The notes beneath the pieces were generated by a model. It did no database searches. It was given only the letters and a program-made list of their open reading frames with translations, and was not told where the DNA came from. The translations under genes and the position numbers were made by a program. A DNA stretch of 64,000 bases from Lineus longissimus (Eukaryota; Nemertea; Pilidiophora; Heteronemertea; Lineidae), in assembly GCF_910592395.1 (NCBI RefSeq), contig NC_088323.1, positions 1,860,001 to 1,924,000 of the forward strand, given 5' to 3'. Shown in pieces: positions 26,133 to 35,599 of the stretch. Every line of letters starts with the position of its first letter. Position 1 is the stretch's first letter.

Positions 26133-27599
26133 TCATCGATTGTTTGCAACTTCAATCCCAAGTTCTTTCAACAAAACGAAATCTTTTAAAGTAGAGGGGA
26201 TAGGCAAAGTCTCAACCTTATCAGAAATCTTATAACCTAGTGACTTGCGGATGTACTTCCTGCACCATTGCTTAAGACTTTTCACTGGGCGTTCTGGTTC
26301 CCGTTTCGGACCAACATGGCGGCTGTGATGGAGGCGTTCAGCCTCGGCTACAAGAGACAGACAAGTCACATCGGAAAGCAGACGACATATTTCTGCATTC
26401 CCTTTGTCTATGGCCAATTGAACAATAGTTTTAATCTTTCCGTTTGGGAGAATCTTTCCCGGGATGTCAAGGTCAAAGTTCTTGAAAACAAATAATTTGA
26501 CGATGTCAACCCTGTTGTAGATCACTGCGTCGTGTAATAGCGACTCCCTGTTATAATTATAAACATAGCGATCCCAACCAGCAGCTGACAAAAGCATGTC
26601 GGCAATCACAGAATAATTCTTCTTCACAGCAATATGGAGTGCCGTATCACCAGTTTTGATTTCTCGCCGATAGAGGTCGCAGTTCCGAGCAATGAGGCGA
26701 GACACAGCCTCTCTTTGGTTGTAGCAGACGGCTTCCATCAATGGAGTCAGTCCCCAATGATTCTGGACATTCACGTCCGCTCCTGCATTTAACAACATTG
26801 TCAGGATGGTCAGGGAACCATTTCGTGTTGCGAAATGTAAGGCTGTGTCCCTGTATTTGTCCCGGATGTTGACGTCACATCCCGCTTTCAATAGCATTTC
26901 GGTCACACGCGCTTTCCCGTTTCTGGTTGCTTTCATAAGTGGAGTTTTCCATGTGATGTCTCTCATATTGACATCTGCCCCTCTGTTGATTAATTCCCGT
27001 AAAATATCACAGTTTCCATCCTCAGCTGCATAATGACACGGAGAATTGCCAAAGGTATCACGTGCGTTCACCTCGGCCCCAGCGTTCAGTAGCTTCCTCA
27101 AACACGCCATCTGGTGTTTGAGAGCAGCATAATGAATTGCCTGGCGCTTTATAATCGAGGTTGAAATACTAGCCTCGCATTTCTGATCTAATAAGAACTG
27201 GAGCATCCTCGGATAACCTTTATAAGCAACTAGGTGAACCGGACACAAATCTTTATAATTCGCTTTTCGGACTTCCGTGAATTTCGCATTCAGATCTATT
27301 TTGTACAAATCCGTAATCTTTTTCACCGCATCTAACTCATTGTTTACCACCGCGTCGTAGAAAAGTAGTGCCGCGGTGGAATTGTCCATTTTTAACGGTA
27401 CCTCCATGCTGAATATTGGATTCATCTCGCGAGATTTGCAGTCAAAAAATGTGATTTTGCAGGACCAAGGTTCTTGTTTCCAGTCTGCATATGATGTCCG
27501 CCACGTTTTTATGTTGTTTTTCTTCCGACGTTTGCGACCATGCTGTCCGGCACCTGGCGGCGAGGTCTTTTGGTGCATCTGAAGAGACAAAACAAACAT
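26133..27599 (-). CDS. Ankyrin-repeat and SOCS-box (ASB-type) protein
   Basis: An open frame of 488 codons; MFVLSLQ at 27599 is its first Met, but a strong acceptor (ttttgtctcttcag) ends just before the second Met (27578, MHQKTS), so translation probably starts there (481 residues) or in an upstream exon. After a basic N-terminal stretch, residues about 80-430 hold eight or so ankyrin repeats with clear cores: HYAALKHQMACLRKLLNAGA, GNSPCHYAAEDGNCDILREL, KTPLMKATRNGKARVTEMLL, DTALHFATRNGSLTILTMLL, GLTPLMEAVCYNQREAVSRL, DTALHIAVKKNYSVIADMLL. The C-terminus is a SOCS box: SLKQWCRKYIRKSLG (elongin B/C box) followed by LPIPSTLKDFVLL (Cul5 box). Known ASB proteins are substrate receptors of Cullin-5 ubiquitin ligases; this one should recruit a target through its ankyrin face. 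Which vertebrate ASB it matches I cannot say. Confidence 0.92.
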   Translation of the reverse strand: MFVLSLQMHQKTSPPGAGQHGRKRRKKNNIKTWRTSYADWKQEPWSCKITFFDCKSREMNPIFSMEVPLKMDNSTAALLFYDAVVNNELDAVKKITDLYKIDLNAKFTEVRKANYKDLCPVHLVAYKGYPRMLQFLLDQKCEASISTSIIKRQAIHYAALKHQMACLRKLLNAGAEVNARDTFGNSPCHYAAEDGNCDILRELINRGADVNMRDITWKTPLMKATRNGKARVTEMLLKAGCDVNIRDKYRDTALHFATRNGSLTILTMLLNAGADVNVQNHWGLTPLMEAVCYNQREAVSRLIARNCDLYRREIKTGDTALHIAVKKNYSVIADMLLSAAGWDRYVYNYNRESLLHDAVIYNRVDIVKLFVFKNFDLDIPGKILPNGKIKTIVQLAIDKGNAEICRLLSDVTCLSLVAEAERLHHSRHVGPKREPERPVKSLKQWCRKYIRKSLGYKISDKVETLPIPSTLKDFVLLKELGIEVANNR

Positions 27600-27920
27600 T
27601 TGTCACATAACAAATCATGAGCTCAAAAGGCTCAAAAGGCTCAAAAGGATTTTTAAACAGTTCAGCTTTAAATTTTTGATTCACCTTTGGTTAGTTTCTC
27701 TTCTCACAGTTTCAGTACTATTTGACCTTTGACCTTTTTCAGGACACCTCTCTTTTGAGGACAGCATTTGTCAGTCCTAAGGGTGTCATTTAAACCCCTG
27801 AGGAAATGAACGGATATGATATTGCCCCCCCCCCCCACACGCACACCTCAAAAATCAACTACAACCTATACCAACACATTATCCCACTCTCTCCTTGATA
27901 CCGACAACTATCTTTTAAGA
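27600..27920. repeat. Short repeats and MITE remnant upstream of the ASB-type gene
   Basis: 'ggctcaaaa' is repeated three times near 27620-27645. At about 27740-27790 lies a decayed relative of the 7727-7904 MITE (acctctcttttgaggacagc, tgtcagtcctaagggtgtc), without a recognisable second end. A C-run sits at about 27824-27835. Confidence 0.55.
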
Positions 27921-28387
27921 TGACCTTTTTTTTAAAAAGTTTTTCAAAATCGAGGTCAGCAGGGTCAGACACAATCATTTATTGTTTTGAAAGACTCCGG
28001 CAGGGTCAAAAGAAACAGTTGCTGGCGCCGATGATGACAGCAATATGGTGAATTTCCGCCCCACCCGTGAGATTTGAGCACATTGAACTGCTAGTGAACC
28101 GTGCTCAATATGTACCGGCTACCGCTATCTCCATCATCAACGACGACATTATGTCGGTGCCGGCCGTGCGAGGTCCTTTCAATGAAAAAGACGCACGCCA
28201 CAGGGCCGTATTTAGAGGGGGGGCAGGGGGGGCAGCTGCCCCCCCTGTGCAATAAATGTTGAAAAAAAAAATTTCAAGTTTGAAAACTTTGGGTGCCGGG
28301 TATGATAATGATGATAATGAAAATGTTTACATCTGTACATGGATGATTAGATAACAAGACAAGGAAGAAGAAAAAAAAAATTCGGCA

Positions 28388-28461
28388 GATTCACCGGGGG
28401 TCGAACCGGTGACCAGCCGATCCACAGTCAAACAACTTCAGCGCTGAACCGTCAAGGCTTT
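28388..28461 (-). repeat. tRNA-like Pol III unit, array copy 1
   Basis: Minus strand carries an A-box-like TGGTTCAGCGC (here cggttcagcgc) and a B-box-like GGTTCGACCCC (one C fewer in this copy), spaced as in a tRNA, then a T-run. Acceptor and anticodon stems do not pair, so it is not a working tRNA. Confidence 0.7.
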
Positions 28462-29197
28462 TATGTAGAAATGGAGATTTTATTCGCCTCTTATATGCGG
28501 TATGCAAACGAGCGCGCCACGATAGTGACAAGGTCGCGCAGGTGGCAAAGTGATTAGCCGAAATAGTTCCAAGTAATCGTATATTTCGATAGTTGTACAG
28601 ATTTTTCTCAACATATCGTATGTATATACCTCAGTGATATAAAAGATTATCTTTGCAGTTGATTTAACGTTTGAATTACCTTTTTTTAAAGTTTTTCAAA
28701 ATCGAGGTCAGCAGGGTCAGACACAATCATTTATTGTTTTGAAAGACTCCGGCAGGGTCAAAAGAAACAGTTGTTGGCGCCGATGATGACAGCAATATGG
28801 CGAATTTCCGCCCCACCCGCGAGATTTGCTCTCGTCTCGTCATGAGCACATTGAACTGCTAGTGAACCGTGCTCAATATGTACCGGCTACCGCTCTCTCC
28901 ATCATCAACGACGATATATGTCGGTGCCGGCCGTGCGAGGTCGTTTCGATGAAAAAGACGCACGCCACTGCCGTACCCGTACCTGAGAAAACTTGCCGTT
29001 TTAGGCAGATTTGCGATGATTGAAACAATACATTACCTCATAATTCATGTACTCGAACGCCCGGAATCAGTATGTGCTGGAGTTTGAAAAGTTTGGGTGC
29101 GGGGTATGATAATGATGATAATGAAAATGTTTACATCTGTACATGGATGATTAGATAACAAAACAAGGAAGAAGAAAAAAAGAAAAAAAAATCGGCA

Positions 29198-29269
29198 GAT
29201 TCACCGGGGGTCGAACCCGTGACCAGCCGATCCACAGTCAAACACCTTCAGCGCTGAACCATCAAGGCT
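29198..29269 (-). repeat. tRNA-like Pol III unit, array copy 2
   Basis: Minus strand: TGGTTCAGCGCTGAAGG (A box) and, 44 bp on, GGGTTCGACCCCCGG (B box in a four-pair T arm), then within about 15 bp a run of T's that would stop Pol III. The 5' and 3' acceptor halves (gccttga and tgaatct) do not pair. Confidence 0.8.
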
Positions 29270-30010
29270 TTCATGTTGAAATGGAGATTTTATTCGCCTC
29301 TTATATGCGGTATGCAAACGAGCGCGCCACAATAGTGACAAGGTCGCGCAGGTGGCAAAGTGATTAGCCGAAATAGTTCCAAGTAATCGTATATTTCGAT
29401 AGTTGTACAGATTTTTCTCAACATATCGTATGTATATACCTCAGTGATATAAAAGACTATCTTTGCAGTTGATTGAACGTTTGAATGACCTTTTTTAAAA
29501 AGTTTTTCAAAATCGAGGTCAGCAGGGTCAGACACAATCATTTAATGTTTTGAAAGACTCCGGCAGGGTCAAAAGAAACAGTTGTTGGCGCCGATGATGT
29601 CAGCAATATGGCGAATTTCCGCCCCACCCGTGAGATTTGCTCTCGTCACGTCATGAGCACATTGAACTGCTAGTGAACCGTGCTCAATATGTGCCGCCTA
29701 CCGCTCTCTCCATCATTAACGACGACATTATGTCGGTGCCGGCCGTGCGAGGTCCTTTCAATGAAAAAGACGCACGCCACTGCCGTACCCGTACCTGAGA
29801 AAAATTGCCGTTTTAGGCAGATTTGCGACGATTGAAACAATACAACTACCTCATAATTCATGTACTCGAACGCCCGGAATCAGTATGTGCTGGAGTTTGA
29901 AAAGTTTCGGTGCGGGGTATTATAATGATGATAATGAAAATGTTTACATCTGTACATGGATGATTAGATAACAAGACAAGGAAGAAGAAAAAAAGAAAAA
30001 AAAATCGGCA

Positions 30011-30082
30011 GATTCACCGGGGGTCGAACCCGTGACCATCCGATCCACAGTCAAACACCTTCAGCGCTGAACCATCAAGGCT
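30011..30082 (-). repeat. tRNA-like Pol III unit, array copy 3
   Basis: Same A and B boxes and T-run as copy 2; it differs in 'catccgatcc' where copy 2 has 'cagccgatcc'. Confidence 0.8.
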
Positions 30083-30823
30083 TTCATGTTGAAATGGAGA
30101 TTTTATTCGCCTCTTATATGCGGTATGCAAACGAGCGCGCCACAATAGTGACAAGGTCGCGCAGGTGGCAAAGTGATTAGCCGAAATAGTTCCAAGTAAT
30201 CGTATATTTCGATAGTTGTACAGATTTTTCTCAACATATCGTATGTATATACCTCAGTGATATAAAAGATTATCTTTGCAGTTGATTGAACGTTTGAATG
30301 ACCTTTTTTAAAAAGTTTTTCAAAATCGAGGTCAGCAGGGTCAGACACAATCATTTAATGTTTTGAAAGACTCCGGCAGGGTCAAAAGAAACAGCTGTTG
30401 GCGCCGATGATGTCAGCAATATGGCGAATTTCCGCCCCACCCGTGAGATTTGCTCTCGTCACGTCATGAGCACATTGAACTGCTAGTGAACCGTGCTCAA
30501 TATGTGCCGCCTACCGCTCTCTCCATCATTAACGACGACATTATGTCGGTGCCGGCCGTGCGAGGTCCTTTCAATGAAAAAGACGCACGCCACTGCCGTA
30601 CCCGTACCTGAGAAAAATTGCCGTTTTAGGCAGATTTGCGACGATTGAAACAATACAACTACCTCATAATTCATGTACTCGAACGCCCGGAATCAGTATG
30701 TGCTGGAGTTTGAAAAGTTTCGGTGCGGGGTATTATAATGATGATAATGAAAATGTTTACATCTGTACATGGATGATTAGATAACAAGACAAGGAAGAAG
30801 AAAAAAAGAAAAAAAAATCGGCA

Positions 30824-30895
30824 GATTCACCGGGGGTCGAACCCGTGACCATCCGATCCACAGTCAAACACCTTCAGCGCTGAACCATCAAGGCT
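30824..30895 (-). repeat. tRNA-like Pol III unit, array copy 4
   Basis: A and B boxes intact and T-run present; shares the 'catccgatcc' change with copy 3. Confidence 0.8.
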
Positions 30896-31637
30896 TTTAT
30901 GTTGAAATGGAGATTTTATTCGCCTCTTATATGCGGTATGCAAACGAGCGCGCCACAATAGTGACAAGGTCGCGCAGGTGGCAAAGTGATTAGCCGAAAT
31001 AGTTCCAAGTAATCGTATATTTCGATAGTTGTACAGATTTTTCTCAACATATCGTATGTATATACCTCAGTGATATAAAAGATTATCTTTGCAGTTGATT
31101 GAACGTTTGAATGACCTTTTTTAAAAAGTTTTTCAAAATCGAGGTCAGCAGGGTCAGACACAATCATTTAATGTTTTGAAAGACTCCGGCAGGGTCAAAA
31201 GAAACAGCTGTTGGCGCCGATGATGTCAGCAATATGGCGAATTTCCGCCCCACCCGTGAGATTTGCTCTCGTCACGTCATGAGCACATTGAACTGCTAGT
31301 GAACCGTGCTCAATATGTGCCGCCTCCCGCTCTCTCCATCATTAACGACGACATTATGTCGGTGCCGGTCGTGCGAGGTCCTTTCAATGAAAAAGACGCA
31401 CGCCACTGCCGTACCCGTACCTGAGAAAAATTGCCGTTTTAGGCAGATTTGCGACGATTGAAACAATACAACTACCTCATAATTCATGTACTCGAACGCC
31501 CGGAATCAGTATGTGCTGGAGTTTGAAAAGTTTCGGTGCTGGGTATTATAATGATGATAATGAAAATGTTTACATCTGTACATGGATGATTAGATAACAA
31601 GACAAGGAAGAAGAAAAAAAAAAAATAAAATTTTGCA

Positions 31638-31709
31638 GATTCACCGGGGGTCGAACCTGTGACCAGCCGATCCACAGTCAAACACCTTCAGCGCTGAACC
31701 GTCAAGGCT
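31638..31709 (-). repeat. tRNA-like Pol III unit, array copy 5
   Basis: A box reads cggttcagcgc and the B box GGTTCGACCCC is intact; one base change falls just before it (caggttcgac). The following T-rich tract is interrupted by an A. Confidence 0.75.
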
Positions 31710-32452
31710 TTCATGTAGAAATGGAGATTTTATTCGCCTCTTATATGCGGTATGCAAACGAGCGCGCCACGATAGTGACAAGGTCGCGCAGGTGGCAAAG
31801 TGATTAGCCGAAATAGTTCCAAGTAATCGTATATTTCGATAGTTGTACAGATTTTTCTCAACATATCGTATGTATATACCTCAGTGATATAAAATATTAT
31901 CTTTGCAGTTGATTGAACGTTTGAATGACCTTTTTTTAAAAGTTTTTCAAAATCGAGGTCAGCAGGGTCAGACACAATCATTTATTGTTTTGAAAGACTC
32001 CGGCAGGGTCAAAAGAAACAGTTGTTGGCGCCGATGATGACAGCAATATGGCGAATTTCCGCCCCACCCGTGAGATTTGCTCTCGTCACATCATGATCAC
32101 ATTGAACTGCTAGTGAACCGTGTTATTCAATATGTACCGGCTACCGCTCTCTCCATCATCAACGATGATATATGTCGGTGCCGGCCGTGCGAGGTCGTTT
32201 CAATGAAAAAGACGCACGCCACTGCCGTACCCGTACCGGAGAAAACTTGCCGTTTTAGGCAGATTTGCGATGATTGAAACAATACATCTACCTCATAATT
32301 CATGTACTCGAACGCCCGGAATCAGTATGTGCTGGAGTTTGAAAAGTTTGGGTACGGATGATGATAATGATGATAATGAAAATGTTTACATCTGTACATG
32401 AATGGTTAGGTAACAAGACAAGGAAGAAGAAAAAAGAAAAAAAAAATTTGGC

Positions 32453-32525
32453 AGATTCACCGGGGGTCGAACCCGTGACCAGCCGATCCACAGTCAAACA
32501 CCTTCAGCGCTGAACCGTCAAGGCT
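32453..32525 (-). repeat. tRNA-like Pol III unit, array copy 6
   Basis: A-box-like cggttcagcgc, B box GGTTCGACCCC, followed by a T-run. This is the last unit before the array breaks off. Confidence 0.75.
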
Positions 32526-32636
32526 TTCATGTTGAAATAGAGATTTTATTCGCCTCTTATATGCGGTATGCAAACGAGCGTGTACAGATTTTTCTCAACA
32601 TATCGTATGTATATACCTCAGTGATATAAAAGATTA

Positions 32637-34357
32637 CAGATAAAAACTTAATAAAACACGACGCAGTTACCTGCCTGACACGCCAAAGATAGACGCAGTT
32701 ACCTTGGTACCGACAAGGCAGCTGATCCGAGGCAAATCAACCATTACCATCAGGTTATCAATACATTACGTACACATACGTACACATTGAGAACATGAGA
32801 GTCACCACAGAAATGACAACACTGAAAACAATTTTTTGAAAATAACGGAAGAAAATTTCAGAGACTTTAGAAAATGTCTCACCAAGTGGTATGGCTAGGA
32901 TGTGCGATGTTGTATTGTGCGTAATGAGCGCGTTCGCGTCTTCATCCGGTTCGGGTGACCAAGGAACGCGAGGTGGGAACGTGTTAGAGCGTTCACTTTA
33001 GGTGCAGCTGATTGTTGCTGTTCGTCCATGAATCAAAATGGCGGATGCTGAGAAAATTAATAAATTATGCGATGGGTTGCCTGGCATTGCAGCCAGCTGG
33101 CGCTCGAATCTTGATCCTGTATCAGTATCTGAAAAAATCAATAGTGACGGTGCCAGACCTTCCAGACCTTATATCAACGTGAAGGCAAAGTAATAGAAAG
33201 AAATTGATCTGGTTTTAGAGCGAGGCCTAAATGGCGACATTTCCGTTTAGGTCTGGGAATCTTAACCTCTCTAGTTCGCTGAGAAGCCGTTACCTGAGCC
33301 CCATTCCAGCCTGATTACACAACTATTACAGCATGCGCGAGAGTATGGCCCATTACAGTTCCCGCGCTTTTTTACTGATAGCGCTCTGATTACTTCTCCA
33401 GGCCAACTGAATTGGCTTGACTGAATTTAAAGCGGACCGAGCCAGCGAAGGCGTTTCCGTGGTCGACGGAGAATTCCATTCTGGATGTCTATGTTCAAAT
33501 AAGGAAATGATTTTGCTATTCGTGCAAAATGTTGATAGTTTATTTCGGATTTTGTCCTGCGATCCGTCGTCGTTGGGCGCGCGTTTAGATCTGCCCGGCG
33601 GCGTTCTACCCAGTGTTGCGCTGAACGATTAAAGCGCCCCCGCCGAAAGCAATATCAGTATATCACAATTCATGCCAAAACAATCACGACGTGATAGCCG
33701 GATGACATCATTCTTAACAAAACGTTGGTACGCCACCCTAGCATGGCACATTTCCAATTAAAACAGCTGACGCGAGCTCAATAGCATTGTTTTCGCATTC
33801 GGCGCGGCTAGCGCTTGTCGCCACCCGTCGTGTATTGTATATAGCCTACAAAACCGATATTGCTATATTATCATAAATGTTTAATTACACCAAAAGCCCG
33901 TTACTTCATGCTGACATCATCGTCAACGCTATTGGTTCATCGATTTTTTCCCGCCGTCACTATGGATACTAATGAGATGCTAGTCAGTATGGCTTCGTCT
34001 TGTACATTGGAGCCTCGTTTTAGCTCGATGTCCTCAGAATCTATAAGAATAATATATTCACTGCACTGTCACTGTGGTGCTGTGGACACTTGTACATTTG
34101 GCAGTAAAAACAATATAGGATACAAAATACGGGGAAAAAATACGCGAAGATTTCGCCACGGCCCTTGCGGACCTCTGGCACAATTCATCAGTGGCCGGGA
34201 TTACCGCCGACTAAGAGATTTTGGTGGCGAACAGGTGACGTTTATCACTTTCACCCATTCTCCGATGGCCACCATTTTGTGAGTGTACGAGCATTTCAAT
34301 ATCAGACCTAGCGTTTCCAATTTTTCCCACCTGTGCGAGTCGTCGTGAGCCGCGAGT
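32637..34357. promoter_or_regulatory. Region upstream of CDK5R1
   Basis: Mostly without coding signal. It becomes CpG-richer toward the CDK5R1 start (many cg dinucleotides at 33540-33850 and 34330-34360), as in an unmethylated promoter. A 51-codon frame at 33038-33193 is listed separately. The CDK5R1 5' UTR and promoter must lie here, but I could not place the start site. Confidence 0.4.
33038..33193 (+). CDS. Small open frame of unknown status (51 residues)
   Basis: ATG in a good context (aaaATGGCGG) opens a frame of 51 codons to TAA, beginning MADAEKINKLCDGLPGIAAS and ending PYINVKAK. The composition looks protein-like, but I recognise no family and it is too short to judge by codon use. 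It may be a first coding exon, a fragment of a transposon gene, or chance. It lies 1.2 kb upstream of CDK5R1 on the same strand and could also act as an upstream frame in its leader. Confidence 0.25.
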   Translation: MADAEKINKLCDGLPGIAASWRSNLDPVSVSEKINSDGARPSRPYINVKAK

Positions 34358-35212
34358 ATGGGGACTGTGCTGTCGTTTACCCCGAGGCCCAGGAGGCCCT
34401 TGTATGAGGATATAAACCTCAACAACTTCAACTACGAAATACTCAACAACGCGCGTAATCAAGCGAAGGAGAAGAACTTTCGCCATTCCTCCTTCATCAG
34501 CGGATTAAGCTGGCGACGATTTATCGTCGACAAGAAGAAAAAGGAGAAAAATTTCGTCAAACTTACGAATAAGATCCCAGGTAAGATTGACAACAATCTC
34601 AATTCTGATATCGAAAATAACAACCGGAATTTACTGGTGCCCAAGTCTTTCTCGTGCTACAATCTCAAAGTGGCACCAGACCATGAGAAAGATATCAAGA
34701 ATAATAATGTGAAACCCATCGAAAAGCCGGTCACGAGCCCGAAAAAGACTGTTATACAGGCATCCACGTCTGAGCTATTAAGGTGCCTAGGGGAGTTCCT
34801 CTATCGAAAGTGTTATAAGCTAAAGCACTTCGAGCCTGGTGACGCGGTGATGTGGCTACGAACCGTCGACCGCTCGCTACTGCTCCAAGGATGGCAAGAC
34901 ATCGCCTTCGTTAATCCGGCAAACGTGGTGTTTGTTTACATGCTGGTCAGGAAGGTTGTCCACGATGACATTGTCTCAGAGCATGACCTTCAAGCGCACG
35001 TGCTCACCTGCGTCTACTTGTCCTACTCCTACATGGGTAACGAGATCAGCTATCCCCTGAAACCGTTCCTGGTCGAGGAAAACCGGGAGAAATTCTGGGA
35101 CCGGTGTATCCGAATCATAAACGAACAAAGTGCGAATATGTTACGAATCAACAGTGATCCCAGTTTCTTTACGGACGTTTTTACAGAACTCAAAGCTTAT
35201 TCTTCACCATGA
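34358..35212 (+). CDS. CDK5R1: CDK5 activator p35 (CDK5 regulatory subunit 1), intronless
   Basis: Binds and activates CDK5, the neuronal kinase acting in migration, synapse and cytoskeleton control. The frame has 284 residues (human p35 307) with no intron, as in vertebrate CDK5R1/2. MGTVLS at the N-terminus keeps Gly2 for N-myristoylation and membrane targeting, and is followed by the basic [17 protein letters not shown] patch. KSFSCYNLK (about 96-104) matches the conserved 'KSLSCANL' region; the stretch after it, where vertebrate p35 carries its calpain site, is replaced by KVAPDHEKD, so cleavage to p25 is doubtful. Residues about 131-283 form the cyclin-like CDK5-binding fold: [71 protein letters not shown]. 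Start codon chosen because Met-Gly is required for the myristoyl signal. Confidence 0.97.
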   Translation: MGTVLSFTPRPRRPLYEDINLNNFNYEILNNARNQAKEKNFRHSSFISGLSWRRFIVDKKKKEKNFVKLTNKIPGKIDNNLNSDIENNNRNLLVPKSFSCYNLKVAPDHEKDIKNNNVKPIEKPVTSPKKTVIQASTSELLRCLGEFLYRKCYKLKHFEPGDAVMWLRTVDRSLLLQGWQDIAFVNPANVVFVYMLVRKVVHDDIVSEHDLQAHVLTCVYLSYSYMGNEISYPLKPFLVEENREKFWDRCIRIINEQSANMLRINSDPSFFTDVFTELKAYSSP

Positions 35213-35591
35213 TGTAGGAGTTTTCGCCTAGCTAATAGTTTATAGAAAGATAAATCTGGCCAAAGTGTCACTTGTAAATACAAGATTATAATACGATGCG
35301 CTGTGTGTAAATTCGTGGATGCTTCAAGTTTATAGTATGTGATGGTAAATGTACATTGGTAAACACCGAATAATCATGATGGATATAACTTGATCGCGAA
35401 ACCAGACTGGCGGCCATTTTGGATTTGTTATCGGCCATCTTGGACCTCTGTTCGAAGAGTGAGCCAGAGATATTTGGGTACGTAACATGCTGACCTGATA
35501 AGTAACGATGGCGATCTGTTCGTGACAACATCATTTAAACCCACCGACCGGCAGACGATAGAAATACTTCACCTCTGGTTAGGAAGGAATC

Positions 35592-35597
35592 AATAAA
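35592..35597 (+). other. CDK5R1 candidate polyadenylation signal
   Basis: AATAAA on the plus strand about 380 bp after the CDK5R1 stop. It is the first such hexamer downstream; another lies near 35749. Confidence 0.5.
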
Positions 35598-35599
35598 CG

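Larger units (their letters stand above)
27921..32636. repeat. Tandem array, six units of about 813 bp
   Basis: Units start (at 'tgacc' before a T-run) at 27921, 28677, 29486, 30299, 31112 and 31926, so the spacing is 756, 809, 813, 813 and 814 bp. Units 3, 4 and 5 are almost identical; units 1, 2 and 6 differ more, so the middle copies arose by recent unequal exchange. Unit 1 has a 'cagggccgtatttagagg' and G/C-run insertion near 28200-28250 in place of part of the sequence. Unit 6 lacks about 80 bp after 'gcaaacgagcg' near 32580. Each unit has a tRNA-like segment, an A-rich tract and a cacgtcatgagcac-type segment. Short frames of 63-83 codons on the minus strand recur in the units but break at small indels between copies, so I do not regard them as genes. 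Confidence 0.95.

Noticed and set aside
29290-31981. Repeated 83- and 63-codon minus-strand frames in the array as a gene family
   Set aside because: They span the tRNA-like and AT-rich parts, are not kept in the outer units, and resemble no protein; their repetition only reflects the near-identical inner units.
28388-32525. Six functional tRNA genes in the 813-bp array
   Set aside because: A and B boxes and the T arm are tRNA-like, but the acceptor halves do not pair and the anticodon arm has no proper stem.
33860-34282. 140-codon plus-strand frame upstream of CDK5R1
   Set aside because: No ATG where the frame opens, no family resemblance and low-complexity composition; more likely promoter or 5' UTR.
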